Source: Cyclobacteriaceae bacterium (lineage in GTDB: Bacteria > Bacteroidota > Bacteroidia > Cytophagales > Cyclobacteriaceae). From it: a DNA stretch of 64,000 nucleotides. The first letter of the stretch is position 1; every line of letters starts with the position of its first letter. A program made the translations under genes and the position numbers. Under the pieces are notes generated by a model. The model worked only from the letters and a program-made list of their open reading frames with translations, made no database searches and was not told where the DNA came from. Below are positions 52,487 through 61,436 of the stretch, one piece after another. The stretch lies in assembly GCA_019638395.1 (NCBI GenBank), contig JAHBTX010000004.1, positions 618,411 to 682,410 of the forward strand, read 5' to 3'.

Positions 52487-52903
52487 ATGGAAATGGCCGC
52501 TACTAAAACGATTGATCTCGTACTATTGGTTGATGACAACGATACTGATAACTTCATCAGTAAGCGGATAATTGAAATTACAAAGTTTGCAAGACGGGTG
52601 GAGGTTAAAAGCTCAGGCAAGGGTGCGTTGGATTACCTGAAGCAGCATCAAAGCGAGCCTGAAAACATTCCCAACCTCATTTTTCTGGATATTAATATGC
52701 CCATTGTAGATGGATTTGTGTTCTTATATGAGTTCGAAAAGTTTAATGAACTTGTCAGAAGCAAATGCAAGGTTATCATTCTCTCGAGTTCGGATAATAA
52801 ACGCGATATCGACAAGATTGTGAACAACAATCACGTTATCAAGTTTATCACGAAGCCTCTTACAGAGATCGCGCTTGATGAAATTCGGTTAAACAACATC
52901 TGA
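52487..52903 (+). CDS. single-domain response regulator
   Basis: This 138-residue receiver domain has no output domain. It has the acidic pair in LLVDDNDTDNF, the phosphorylated aspartate in LIFLDINMPIVDGF, a switch serine in VIILSSSDN and the conserved lysine in KFITKPLTE. This is the Rcp1/CheY-like subtype common in Bacteroidota phosphorelays. The ATG 52487 is preceded by a TAATTTTG promoter box (52437-52444). No histidine kinase is adjacent, so its partner is elsewhere. Confidence 0.92.
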   Translation: MEMAATKTIDLVLLVDDNDTDNFISKRIIEITKFARRVEVKSSGKGALDYLKQHQSEPENIPNLIFLDINMPIVDGFVFLYEFEKFNELVRSKCKVIILSSSDNKRDIDKIVNNNHVIKFITKPLTEIALDEIRLNNI

Positions 52904-52965
52904 TTGGTTGCTTAAAACACCGGCATTCGGTTATTTCTTATTTTTGTAGCCGAAACTAATAATCT

Positions 52966-53895
52966 ATGAAAATGATTTTGATATCCTTCAAAAGGCCACT
53001 TTTGGCAGGCTTGCTTGCATTGCTTTCTTTCGTGGCTTCGGCTCAGGTAGTAAAAGTTGATTCAACCAGTAATTGGAAAAAAGCATTTAAAGCAGGATTA
53101 AATATTAATCAAGCTTCCTTTACCTCAAACTGGAAAGCCGGAGGTGTTAACTCTATCGGCTTTAATGGGTTTTTAAACTACAAGGCCAATTACAAAAAAG
53201 AGAAAAACTCGTGGGACAATGAACTGGATTTCCTCTACGGTATGGTAAACAACCAAGGCCAGGGTTATCGCAAAACGTTAGACCGGATTTTTCTTCAATC
53301 AAAATACGGTCGCGAGCTTAATTCCAAATGGAGCTTTACAACCTCACTTTCTTTTTTGTCGCAGTTTGCAAAAGGATATAGTTACGCCAAAGATGTAAAC
53401 GGGGTAGAACAAGCTACTTTAATCTCCGATATTTTTGCACCGGCATTTGTAACTTCAGCCTGGGGTTTTGAATATAAACCTGTGGATTACTTCAAGTTGA
53501 ACTTGTCGCCATTTTCGCCACGTGTAACCATTGTAGCCGATAACAATGGTAGGTTTGATGCCGTAAGCACTACCAATCCTTATGGTGTAACGGTTACCGA
53601 AAATACCCGCTTTGAGTGGTTAGCCTTTCAAATGGTAGCCGATTTTAACAAAGACATTGCCGAAAATGTGAACCTGAAATGGCGCTACGTAATGTTTGCT
53701 AACTATGAAACATTGGAAGCAAAAACCATCGACCATCGATTGGATCTTAATCTAACCGCCAAGGTGAATAAGTTTGTTAATGTTTCGTTGGGTGGAATTT
53801 TGTTGTATGATTTCGATCAGGATAGCGGCATACAACTCAGCCAGGCGTTCTCGCTGGGTGTGCTTTATACTTTCCAGAATTTTTCCAATAAATAA
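52966..53895 (+). CDS. DUF3078 outer-membrane beta-barrel protein
   Basis: This 309-residue protein has a signal peptide (LLAGLLALLSFVASAQ) followed by alternating strands typical of small outer-membrane barrels. The DUF3078 opening reads WKKAFKAGLNINQASFTSNW and WKAGGVNSIGFNGFLNYKAN. It ends with an amphipathic last strand (LGVLYTFQNF). The family is restricted to Bacteroidota and its transport role is unknown. The promoter box TATTTTTG (52939-52946) lies 20 bases before the ATG and a strong terminator hairpin follows at 53912-53952. Confidence 0.88.
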   Translation: MKMILISFKRPLLAGLLALLSFVASAQVVKVDSTSNWKKAFKAGLNINQASFTSNWKAGGVNSIGFNGFLNYKANYKKEKNSWDNELDFLYGMVNNQGQGYRKTLDRIFLQSKYGRELNSKWSFTTSLSFLSQFAKGYSYAKDVNGVEQATLISDIFAPAFVTSAWGFEYKPVDYFKLNLSPFSPRVTIVADNNGRFDAVSTTNPYGVTVTENTRFEWLAFQMVADFNKDIAENVNLKWRYVMFANYETLEAKTIDHRLDLNLTAKVNKFVNVSLGGILLYDFDQDSGIQLSQAFSLGVLYTFQNFSNK

Positions 53896-53911
53896 TTAAC
53901 AGATGTATTTT

Positions 53912-53960
53912 ACTGCTTTGCTTAACCAGTATTTCAGGTTAGGCAAAGCAGTTTTCATTT
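53912..53960 (+). terminator. intrinsic terminator after the DUF3078 gene
   Basis: ACTGCTTTGCTTAACC (53912-53927) pairs with GGTTAGGCAAAGCAGT (53937-53952) over 16 bp with one G-U. The loop is AGTATTTCA and TTTCATTTT follows. The ATG of the next gene comes immediately after (53962). Confidence 0.8.
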
Positions 53961-53961
53961 T

Positions 53962-54474
53962 ATGATTCGAATTGAACAAGCAAGGTTTGAACAGGTACCA
54001 GCTATGCGGCAGGTGGCCATTGATTCCTATACCGATACGTTTGCCGATTCTAGTACACCTGAAAACCTGAAAGTATTTTTGGAATCTACCTATAATCTGC
54101 CACAACTTGAACGCGAGTTTCATGAGCCTGGCTCCAAACTTTTCCTGGCCTTAGACGAAACGGAAGTGGTGGGTTTTGTACGGTTGCGAAAAAGTAATGA
54201 AGTAGTTTCTTACCTGGGGGAAAATACAATTGAACTACAACGACTTTATGTACTCACCCAGGCCCAGGGAAAATCGGTAGGCAGGTTACTGATGGAAAGG
54301 GCATTGGACTATGCTACAGCTAACCGGTTTGAATGGATCTGGTTGGGGGTGTGGGAGAAAAATTATAAAGCACAAAAGTTTTACGAGCGTTGGGGTTTTG
54401 AGAGGTTCTCCGAACATACTTTTTGGATGGGCGATGATCCACAAGTCGATTGGTTGTTGAAGAAAAAACTTTAA
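53962..54474 (+). CDS. GNAT-family N-acetyltransferase
   Basis: This 170-residue protein shows the GNAT fold: VVGFVRLRKSNEV, then IELQRLYVLTQAQGKSVGRL with the acetyl-CoA pyrophosphate loop (Q-A-Q-G-K-S-V-G), and WIWLGVWEKNYKAQKFYERW-like motif B ending in the Tyr/Phe. The acceptor is unknown. It stands alone after the terminator at 53912-53960 and is 86 bp before the HerA-like gene. The family call is firm. Confidence 0.9.
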   Translation: MIRIEQARFEQVPAMRQVAIDSYTDTFADSSTPENLKVFLESTYNLPQLEREFHEPGSKLFLALDETEVVGFVRLRKSNEVVSYLGENTIELQRLYVLTQAQGKSVGRLLMERALDYATANRFEWIWLGVWEKNYKAQKFYERWGFERFSEHTFWMGDDPQVDWLLKKKL

Positions 54475-54560
54475 TAGTCTTAAAACTACCCGTTCCGTTT
54501 TTTTACTTTAATTTTCGTTTAAGACAAAAAATCAAGCCCCGTAATTCCTAAAACAAAATT

Positions 54561-56099
54561 ATGTCAGCTGAAAAATTTACCGAGTCAATAAATAAATCAT
54601 ACACCATTTCAGGCTCAAGCATCTACCTCGGAGCCGGAATTTACGAAGGCGCCATACAGGCAGCCGCGAAGGTAAATCTGCCCTTGCGGATGATGAATCG
54701 ACACGGATTGGTTACCGGTGCAACGGGATCAGGTAAAACGCGTACGCTGCAATTGTTAGCCGAACAACTTTCTGCAGCCGGTGTGCCCGTGTTTATGCCC
54801 GACATGAAAGGTGATATTTCTGGTATGGCAAAAGAAGGTTCTGCAAACGATAAGATAACTGAACGTGCCAATGCATTGGGTATTCAATACACACCATCAG
54901 GTTATCCGGTTGAGTTATATTCATTAAGTGGAAAAGTAGGTGCACAAATGCGGGCAACGGTTACTGAGTTTGGCCCGGTGTTGCTCAGTAAAATTCTGGA
55001 GTTGAACGAAGTGCAGAGTGGTGTAATGATGATTCTGTTCAAGTATGCCGATGACAAAGACCTTCCTATCGTAGACCTGAACGATTTGAAGAAAGTTCTC
55101 AATTACTTATCAGAAGGTACAGGTGCTGCCGAAATAAAAAATGACTACGGAAAAATTTCTTCGGCTACAGCCAGTACTATACTTAGAAAGATTGTAGCGC
55201 TAGAACAACAAGGCGTAAATCATTTGTTTGGCGAGAAGTCGTTTGATATTGATGATCTGTTTGAAAAAGTAGATGGCCGCGGAGTAATTAGTTTGCTGAA
55301 TGTATCCGATATTCAAAGTCAGCCGGCAGTGTTCTCTACCTTTATGTTAGCCTTGTTGGCCGAGTTATACCAAAACCTGCCCGAAGCGGGCGATCTTGAT
55401 AAACCCAAATTGATTTTCTTTTTAGACGAAGCGCATTTGTTATTTAAAGACGCTCCTAAAGCGTTTATGGATCAGATCGATCAGATTATCCGGTTAATCC
55501 GATCGAAAGGAGTTGGCGTATTTTTCTGCACGCAGCTTACACAAGATGTGCCCGCAAATGTATTGGCGCAGTTGGGTAACAGAGTGCATCATGTTATCCG
55601 TGCATTTACGCCCAACGATGTAAAGGCATTAAGAGAAACGATCAAGACTTTTCCCAAGTCGGAGTATTATGATATGGAACAACAGTTTACCCAACTGGGA
55701 ACGGGCCAGGCATTTATTACTGTCTTAAACGAAAAAGGAATTCCAACCGAAACGGTTGTTACTCATCTTGCGCCACCGGCTTCGTTTATGGGGCCACTCA
55801 GCGAATCAGAATACAAAGCCCAACTTGAAAGTTCTGATAAGTATAAAAAATACAAGGATGCTATTGACCCGCGCAGTGCTTTTGAAATGCTGGACGAAAA
55901 GATGCAATCGGCACGGAAGGAAGAAGTAAAGCGCGAATCGCAGCAACAACGAACCACCACTACTACTACGCGTACGCGAAAGGAGAAAAGTACCTTAGAA
56001 GAAGTAATGTCATCGCCTGTATCAAAGCAGATTGGGCGCGAGTTGGTACGGGGTGTTTTCGGAATGCTATTTGGCACAACCCGTACACGCAGGCGTTAA
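54561..56099 (+). CDS. yjgR: HerA/YjgR-like ATPase (DUF853)
   Basis: This 512-residue AAA-type NTPase of the HerA/FtsK-TraG fold has its Walker A at GATGSGKTRT near residue 56 and Walker B at IFFLDEAHLLF. The sensor FFCTQLTQDVPANVLAQLGN region is typical of YjgR/DUF853. A basic, low-complexity tail (TTTTTRTRKEK, ending RTRRR) follows. The role of the family is not settled (DNA- or nucleotide-related ATPase). It is longer at the C-terminus than the core fold needs. The end overlaps the convergent AraC gene by 4 bases. Confidence 0.9.
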   Translation: MSAEKFTESINKSYTISGSSIYLGAGIYEGAIQAAAKVNLPLRMMNRHGLVTGATGSGKTRTLQLLAEQLSAAGVPVFMPDMKGDISGMAKEGSANDKITERANALGIQYTPSGYPVELYSLSGKVGAQMRATVTEFGPVLLSKILELNEVQSGVMMILFKYADDKDLPIVDLNDLKKVLNYLSEGTGAAEIKNDYGKISSATASTILRKIVALEQQGVNHLFGEKSFDIDDLFEKVDGRGVISLLNVSDIQSQPAVFSTFMLALLAELYQNLPEAGDLDKPKLIFFLDEAHLLFKDAPKAFMDQIDQIIRLIRSKGVGVFFCTQLTQDVPANVLAQLGNRVHHVIRAFTPNDVKALRETIKTFPKSEYYDMEQQFTQLGTGQAFITVLNEKGIPTETVVTHLAPPASFMGPLSESEYKAQLESSDKYKKYKDAIDPRSAFEMLDEKMQSARKEEVKRESQQQRTTTTTTRTRKEKSTLEEVMSSPVSKQIGRELVRGVFGMLFGTTRTRRR

Positions 56100-56992
56100 T
56101 GCCGGTTCATTAAATATTTCTTGGGCGTAATCCCAAACTTCTTTTTAAACGCTGCTATAAAGTGGCTGGGGTTGGTGTAACCAATCTGGTAGGCCACTTC
56201 ATTTACCTGAAACCGACTTGTATCTAATAACATGCGCGAATGATCTAACCGATGATCGAGCAGATAACCGAATACGGTGTTGCCATAAATTTCTTTAAAG
56301 CCAACTTTTAACTGGTACTCGTTTAGCCCTGCAATTTTTGCCAACTCTTTCAGGCTGGGCGGTGCATCCATGTGTTTCAACAAATACTCCTTGGCATTTT
56401 TTATTTTCCTTACAGTTTCCTGATCATTAAGAAAGGGGCAACTCTCGGTGTTTGCTTTCTTTTCAGAGAAATAGAGCCCTAACAACTCCAATGTCTTGCC
56501 GTGGTAATAAAGTTTCTCTGCGTTTGGACTTAGGCTTATTGTAAAAAGTTGGTTGAGTACCACATACAACTGTGCAGGAATTTCACGCTCATCGTAAAAC
56601 TTGGTCTTTACATTTTCTGGTTTTAGAAAAGGAATGGCATCGTGCGTAAAAAGTTTGTGCAGGCTTTCCAGCATAATGGAAAGAATAACCAATCGTCCAC
56701 CCGGTGCCAGCTTCAGGCTAAAAGGCAAATCAGCATCTGGATTATAGAAAAAATAGTTTCGCTGTTTTTCGATCTGGCGACTGTAGTGCGGCCCGAATGC
56801 AAACTCGGCAGGGCCATCCACACAAAAGTAGAAGTGTATGATGTTACGATTCACCAGCATAGGTTGCTCTGTCCATTGCTCCGTTGGGTTTTCAATGGTT
56901 TGTAATACCATGTCTTCTTTCTCCAAAAGTACTTTTAGGTTTCCTTTTTGGGTATTTTCAATTGCCGGGGTATCTACCTGTAAATCTATCAT
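56096..56992 (-). CDS. AraC-family transcriptional regulator
   Basis: This 298-residue protein has an N-terminal sensor half (beta-rich, LVNRNIIHFYFCVDGPAEFA). The C-terminal double helix-turn-helix comprises LKELAKIAGLNEYQLKVGFK in the first motif and QIGYTNPSHFIAAFKKKFG in the second, the classic AraC signature. PchR/AlcR-type members sense siderophores or heme and control uptake receptors. The divergent TonB-receptor gene at 57152, 159 bp away, suggests this role here. The C-terminus overlaps the HerA-like gene tail-to-tail. Confidence 0.9.
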   Translation of the reverse strand: MIDLQVDTPAIENTQKGNLKVLLEKEDMVLQTIENPTEQWTEQPMLVNRNIIHFYFCVDGPAEFAFGPHYSRQIEKQRNYFFYNPDADLPFSLKLAPGGRLVILSIMLESLHKLFTHDAIPFLKPENVKTKFYDEREIPAQLYVVLNQLFTISLSPNAEKLYYHGKTLELLGLYFSEKKANTESCPFLNDQETVRKIKNAKEYLLKHMDAPPSLKELAKIAGLNEYQLKVGFKEIYGNTVFGYLLDHRLDHSRMLLDTSRFQVNEVAYQIGYTNPSHFIAAFKKKFGITPKKYLMNRH

Positions 56993-57125
56993 AACTTTAA
57001 AATGACATAAGTCACTTGTTTAATTAACTGATTTCATAAGATTTCATTCAAAAGTACCAAAAATTTGTGGCACCGTAATTCAACGCTATGGCTGTCATTA
57101 ATTATACTTCATGGGGTATTTTTTA

Positions 57126-57143
57126 TTTAGAACGATTCTAATC
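57126..57143. promoter_or_regulatory. metal-regulator operator 1 (TTTAGA-N5-TCTAAT), TonB receptor promoter
   Basis: TTTAGAACGATTCTAATC has arms TTTAGA and TCTAA(T) with a 5-bp spacer and lies 8 bp before the GTG start of the receptor. Three similar sites occur at 61418, 61802 and 61841, all before heme-locus genes. The pattern suits a Fur- or DtxR-family iron regulator. Confidence 0.6.
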
Positions 57144-57151
57144 TTTGTGCC

Positions 57152-59179
57152 GTGAAAAAAATACCCCTCATGCTGCTTTATCTGTGCCCCTTACTATCGA
57201 ACGGGCAACAAGGCGATACTTTAAAAACCTCGGTGCTGGAAGAGGTTGTGATTACTGGTCAGTTCGAACCACAATCGGCCCGTAAATCTGTTTATCAGAT
57301 AAGAACTATTCCGCTTGAGCGGATTGCAGCCCGAGGTGCGGTTCGTTTACAAGATGTATTAAATACCGAACTCAACATTCGCTTTTCGCAGGATCTGGCT
57401 TTAGGTGGCTCCAATCTTTCCATGCAGGGATTAGCCGGCCAGAATGTAAAAGTATTGCTGGATGGTGTACCGATGATCGGGCGGCAGGGAACATCCAATG
57501 AAATCAACATCAATCAACTGAATGTAAACGCCATTGATCGTATCGAAATAATTGAAGGCCCGATGTCGGTAGTTTATGGTGCCGATGCATTGGCCGGTGT
57601 AATCAATATTATTACCAAAAAAACAGTTGACGGAAAATTTGAAGTACAAGCCAAAGTGCATGAAGAAACAGTGGGCAGCGAGTATGGTTGGGCTGAGGGA
57701 ATTCATAACGAGAGCGTAGGCCTGGGCTATTCAAAAAATAACTGGCGTACACGCGCTGATGTGAGCCGCAACTATTTTGGTGGCTGGCAGGGTAGTGCTG
57801 CAGGTCGCGATAAGCAATGGCATCCCAAAACACAATACTTAGCCAGTGGGTTGTTCGGTTACAACAAGAATAAGTCGGATGTGTATTACCGGGCCGATTA
57901 TTTATTCGAAGATATTTTTAATCCGGGTGCCTTTGTAAACGGTGAGGCATTAGACCAAACCTACTACACGAATCGCCTGATGCAACAGGTGCAGGGTACC
58001 CATGCATTTTCAAACCGATTAAATTTTAATGGAGTTTTATCTTATACCAACTACGCGCGCGAAACGCAAACCACTACGGTAAATGAAGTCACTAATCAAA
58101 GCAGACTTGCTTTGGGGCCCGGCTTACAGGATGTAACAAAGTTTAATGGTATTACGCTACGCAGTACGTTTCAATATAAATTCAATGAAAAGTTGTCGTT
58201 GCAACCGGGCATTGATTTTAACTACGAAACAGGTAGTGGCGGCAGAATAAAAACGGGCACACAAACCATAGGTGATTATGCTTTGTTTCTTTCAGTTGAA
58301 TGGAAGGTAACAGATTGGTTACAGGTTCGTCCAGGCGTGCGGTCTGTCTACAATTCAGTTTATGCTGCACCTCCGGTAATCCCTTCTGTGAACACCAAGA
58401 TTAAGTTGGGTGAAAAGCAAGACTTGCGTTTATCCTATGGACGAGGATTCCGTGCGCCATCCTTGCGCGAATTGTATTTTGATTTCTTTGACGCGAGCCA
58501 TTCCATTGAAGGAAACCCAAATCTTGAATCGGAATTATCGCATAGTTTAAATGCATCGTTTAACTGGCGATTGATTGAAGGTAATGGATTTACCTACACT
58601 TCTATACTGGGTGGATTTTATAATTCGGTAAAAAATATGATTGGTTATGGCCAGAAGCCGGGCAATAACCTGATCACTACTTATCTCAATATTGATCGCT
58701 ATCAAACAAAAGGTTTTACCTGGAATAATACATTGAAAGGTAATGTGTGGGAATTGAATGCCGGTTATGCACTTACCGCGCGATTTAATCAATACAGTGA
58801 AAGCTATTCTGACTTGGATGAATTTCAATGGTCGCCTGAAATAACTACTGCTGCTTCTTATCGTATTCCACGCGCAGGTTTAAAATTTTCGTTGTACCAC
58901 AAGTTTACCGGGGTTACACCATTCTTTGAATTAGTTACGGTGGATGGCCAACAGGTAGCCCGGTTAGCTGAAACCGATTCATTTCATTGGGCCGATTTCA
59001 CCATTCAGAAGGATTTTGGCAAGTCTGTTTCGTTAACAGCCGGTGCCCGCAATCTTTTTGATGTCAACAGCATCAATACTACTTCAGTAGCCACGGGCGT
59101 ACACACAAGCGGAGGTGCGCGACCAATTGGCTATGGCCGATCTTATTTTCTAAGTGTTTCCTATTCTTTAACTAAATAA
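57152..59179 (+). CDS. TonB-dependent heme/iron receptor
   Basis: This 675-residue protein starts at GTG 57152 with a short signal (LLYLCPLLSNGQQ). The plug domain runs from about 30 to 150 (ERIAARGAVRLQDVLNTELN, LLDGVPMIG, VVYGADALAGVINIIT). A 22-strand barrel follows, ending GRSYFLSVSYSLTK. Residues 433-436 (FRAP), H450 and NPNL (455-458) match the FRAP/NPNL boxes of heme receptors. With the adjacent HmuY-like lipoprotein and HmuTUV genes, heme is the likely substrate. The operator at 57126 and the short distance to the start indicate tight regulation. Confidence 0.92.
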   Translation: MKKIPLMLLYLCPLLSNGQQGDTLKTSVLEEVVITGQFEPQSARKSVYQIRTIPLERIAARGAVRLQDVLNTELNIRFSQDLALGGSNLSMQGLAGQNVKVLLDGVPMIGRQGTSNEININQLNVNAIDRIEIIEGPMSVVYGADALAGVINIITKKTVDGKFEVQAKVHEETVGSEYGWAEGIHNESVGLGYSKNNWRTRADVSRNYFGGWQGSAAGRDKQWHPKTQYLASGLFGYNKNKSDVYYRADYLFEDIFNPGAFVNGEALDQTYYTNRLMQQVQGTHAFSNRLNFNGVLSYTNYARETQTTTVNEVTNQSRLALGPGLQDVTKFNGITLRSTFQYKFNEKLSLQPGIDFNYETGSGGRIKTGTQTIGDYALFLSVEWKVTDWLQVRPGVRSVYNSVYAAPPVIPSVNTKIKLGEKQDLRLSYGRGFRAPSLRELYFDFFDASHSIEGNPNLESELSHSLNASFNWRLIEGNGFTYTSILGGFYNSVKNMIGYGQKPGNNLITTYLNIDRYQTKGFTWNNTLKGNVWELNAGYALTARFNQYSESYSDLDEFQWSPEITTAASYRIPRAGLKFSLYHKFTGVTPFFELVTVDGQQVARLAETDSFHWADFTIQKDFGKSVSLTAGARNLFDVNSINTTSVATGVHTSGGARPIGYGRSYFLSVSYSLTK

Positions 59180-60625
59180 ATGATAACTAAGATGAATACA
59201 GTTTTTAAAAGTGCATTGAGTGCGATAGCGATAGGCGGACTTTTATTTTTTACATCGTGTAAAGAAGATCCGGAGTTGCCGGAAAATGTGTTGACTTTCC
59301 AATCAACCGAATTAGGTATAGCTGATTCCGAAACATCGTTAGATATAGCCATTACGCTTACAAGACCGGCAACCGAGGCTGCATCGGTTACTATAAGCAT
59401 AGAGGAAGTTGGTCTTACCTATAGCACCGATTATACCACCACACCGGCAGCAGCCTCTAATCGGATTACGGTTCCCGTAGCCATTGGAAATACCGAAGTA
59501 AAGTTTACTGTAACGAAAACAGCAGCAGCACTTTTTGATGGCGATGAATCATTATTGTTTACAATTATAGATGCACCAACATCATTGGTAGTTGGCAATA
59601 ACAATCAACTTACACTTTCATTTGCCGAAATAGTTTCAACTGCGGGCGCGATGGAAATTAATGGTGGTGGAGCTACCTACCCTAACAAAGTGTTTATTGA
59701 TTTAAGCGCGAACAGGCAAACTGCCGTTGCCCGCACTGCGTGGGACCTTGGTTTTTATACCGGTAATGATTTTCGCGTGATCTTGAATTCATCGAATGGA
59801 ATGCTGGCCTACGCATTGAATAAAACCGATCTTACAACCGTTACCAATGCTGATACCGCAGTACTTCGTAGCCGGTTATCTGCCGATGCAATTTTTGCAG
59901 CCATTACCTCCAACCCGGTTCCAGATTGGGTACCAACATCTATAAATTGGATTGATGATCCGGCTGGTGATTTAACTAAAACTGCGGTTGCGCAGATTTC
60001 AGCTACCGCATCGGAAAACAAGGTGTATATAATTAACCGTGGTGCAGGTCCCGGCACTCCGGCACCAGCGTTGGGCTGGAAGAAAATTCGCATAATCCGC
60101 AACGGAAACGGCTACACCTTGCAACATGCCGATATTAATGCCACCACATTCTCTGAGGTACAAATTACCAAGAACAGTGCTTTGGAATTTCAGTATGTAA
60201 GTTTTAGTGGCGGCAGTGTACAGGTAGAACCTTTGCGCGAACGATGGGATATTGCCTGGACCGGTTTCAATAATTCTACCAACTTCGGATCTGGTCCTGT
60301 GCCGTACTACTTTCAGGATATAATATTACAAAACAGGGTAGGGGTACAAACCGTGCAGGTATTAACCAGTACCAAAACGTATGATGCTTTTGCAGAAGGA
60401 GACCTTTCCGGTTTGGATTTCGGAATTCAATCGCAAATAAAGATTGGTGCCAACTGGCGATCAGGTGGTGGCCCGGGTACCGCTCCGGCTATTCGTACCG
60501 ATCGCTTCTATGTAATTAAAGATGCCGATGGCAATTATTACAAATTGAAGTTTACAGCCCTTACTACCAGTGGTGAACGTGGACGACCGCAAATTGAATA
60601 TGCGTTATTAAAGAAGGGTGCTTAA
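59180..60625 (+). CDS. hmuY: HmuY-like heme-binding lipoprotein with Calx-beta-type N-domain
   Basis: This 481-residue protein has a lipoprotein signal ending LLFFTSCKED (lipid-accepting Cys). Residues about 30-155 resemble a Calx-beta-type or Ig-like sandwich (FQSTELGIADSETSLDIAIT, FTIIDAPTSLVVGNNNQLTL). Residues about 160-480 match HmuY: TYPNKVFIDLSANRQTAVAR, RTAWDLGFYTGNDFRVILNS, DIAWTGFNNSTNF and FYVIKDADGNYYKLKFTALT. Such proteins take heme from host or environmental proteins and pass it to the receptor. The N-terminal domain makes this protein about twice the usual length. It starts at the stop of the receptor gene. Confidence 0.88.
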   Translation: MITKMNTVFKSALSAIAIGGLLFFTSCKEDPELPENVLTFQSTELGIADSETSLDIAITLTRPATEAASVTISIEEVGLTYSTDYTTTPAAASNRITVPVAIGNTEVKFTVTKTAAALFDGDESLLFTIIDAPTSLVVGNNNQLTLSFAEIVSTAGAMEINGGGATYPNKVFIDLSANRQTAVARTAWDLGFYTGNDFRVILNSSNGMLAYALNKTDLTTVTNADTAVLRSRLSADAIFAAITSNPVPDWVPTSINWIDDPAGDLTKTAVAQISATASENKVYIINRGAGPGTPAPALGWKKIRIIRNGNGYTLQHADINATTFSEVQITKNSALEFQYVSFSGGSVQVEPLRERWDIAWTGFNNSTNFGSGPVPYYFQDIILQNRVGVQTVQVLTSTKTYDAFAEGDLSGLDFGIQSQIKIGANWRSGGGPGTAPAIRTDRFYVIKDADGNYYKLKFTALTTSGERGRPQIEYALLKKGA

Positions 60626-60644
60626 TAACTTTAAAATTTAAACC

Positions 60645-60675
60645 AAATGGCTGACCTTAAATTGGTCAGCCATTT
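60645..60675 (+). terminator. intrinsic-type hairpin after hmuY
   Basis: AAATGGCTGACC (60645-60656) and GGTCAGCCATTT (60664-60675) form a perfect 12-bp stem with a TTAAATT loop. No long T-run follows, but position suits a terminator or attenuator. The ATG at 60647 is part of the stem and is not a start. Confidence 0.65.
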
Positions 60676-60682
60676 ACATTCT

Positions 60683-60991
60683 ATGAAAACGCTTAAACTA
60701 TTCAGAAAAATTGCATTGGCCGAGGGTATCTCTTTTCTTTTGCTTTTATTAATTGCCATGCCGCTTAAGTATTATTTTGGAATACCGCTGGCTGTAAAAC
60801 TGGTAGGCTGGGCGCATGGTGTTTTGTTTATCGCATACATCTTATTAACATTTTCAGCCATATCCATCATGAAATGGAATTGGTTTAACACACTTGTGGC
60901 ATTGGCCGTATCGCTTATACCAGTTGGTACTTTTTGGTTGGATAAATCCTTAAAGAAACGTGAATTGGAATTAGCAAGTCAGGTGGAGTAA
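60683..60991 (+). CDS. DUF3817 membrane protein
   Basis: This 102-residue protein starts at ATG 60683 (MKTLKLFRKIALAEG), because the upstream ATG is inside a hairpin. It has three hydrophobic segments (ISFLLLLLIAMPLKY, VKLVGWAHGVLFIAYILLTF, WFNTLVALAVSLIPVGTF) with the WAHG signature of DUF3817. It is a small inner-membrane protein of unknown role, common in Actinobacteria and Bacteroidota. It lies between hmuY and a convergent small membrane gene, so it may not belong to the heme operon. Confidence 0.8.
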   Translation: MKTLKLFRKIALAEGISFLLLLLIAMPLKYYFGIPLAVKLVGWAHGVLFIAYILLTFSAISIMKWNWFNTLVALAVSLIPVGTFWLDKSLKKRELELASQVE

Positions 60992-60995
60992 GTCT

Positions 60996-61196
60996 TTAGA
61001 TTGCTTTCACCAATTTAAAAGGGAATAACAAAATTCCTTTTATCAGGCTAAAGACTACGTCCAACGTAAATCCAACAATTCTGAATGGCAAAAGAATCAG
61101 CCAAACAATCGGGAAAAGGATAAGCATAATCAGCGCAAGCGGCCAGCATAATACCAGTAAGATAAACCAAAGGGCCAGCGAAAGGAATATTCTCAT
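60996..61196 (-). CDS. small hydrophobic membrane protein
   Basis: This 66-residue protein is almost wholly hydrophobic, with two or three helices (FLSLALWFILLVLCWPLALI, VWLILLPFRIVGFTLDVVF) and a basic end (PFKLVKAI). No family is recognised. It is minus-strand, convergent with DUF3817 (4 bp). The 240-bp region upstream of it (61197-61436) holds no further gene but ends in the operator of the DUF6686 gene. Confidence 0.5.
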   Translation of the reverse strand: MRIFLSLALWFILLVLCWPLALIMLILFPIVWLILLPFRIVGFTLDVVFSLIKGILLFPFKLVKAI

Positions 61197-61417
61197 TTCT
61201 TGAATCGTATTTTTAATTTACTCATTGTCAAAATCGAGCCAAACGGAAAAATGCCACTTGTAAACTCTTTTTAAGGTTAAGATCAATTACTCTGCGCAGA
61301 TTTGTACACCCAGCCGAACGAATGTGAACAACAATTTTACTGGGCACATTTATTCCCGTTAAGGGCGCAAATAAGATAGCCAATGCACACACTGTGAAAT
61401 CTCACCAGCTAACTTTG

Positions 61418-61435
61418 TTTAGAATAATTCTAAAT
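61418..61435. promoter_or_regulatory. metal-regulator operator 2 and promoter of the DUF6686 gene
   Basis: TTTAGAATAATTCTAAAT includes a perfect 17-bp palindrome and follows directly on a TAACTTTG promoter box (61410-61417), so it covers the transcription start. The ATG at 61437 is one base after it. This is the clearest of the four sites. Confidence 0.7.
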
Positions 61436-61436
61436 A

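Noticed and set aside
60647-60682. Upstream start for the DUF3817 gene
   Set aside because: The ATG lies in the stem of the hairpin at 60645-60675 and adds residues not conserved in the family.
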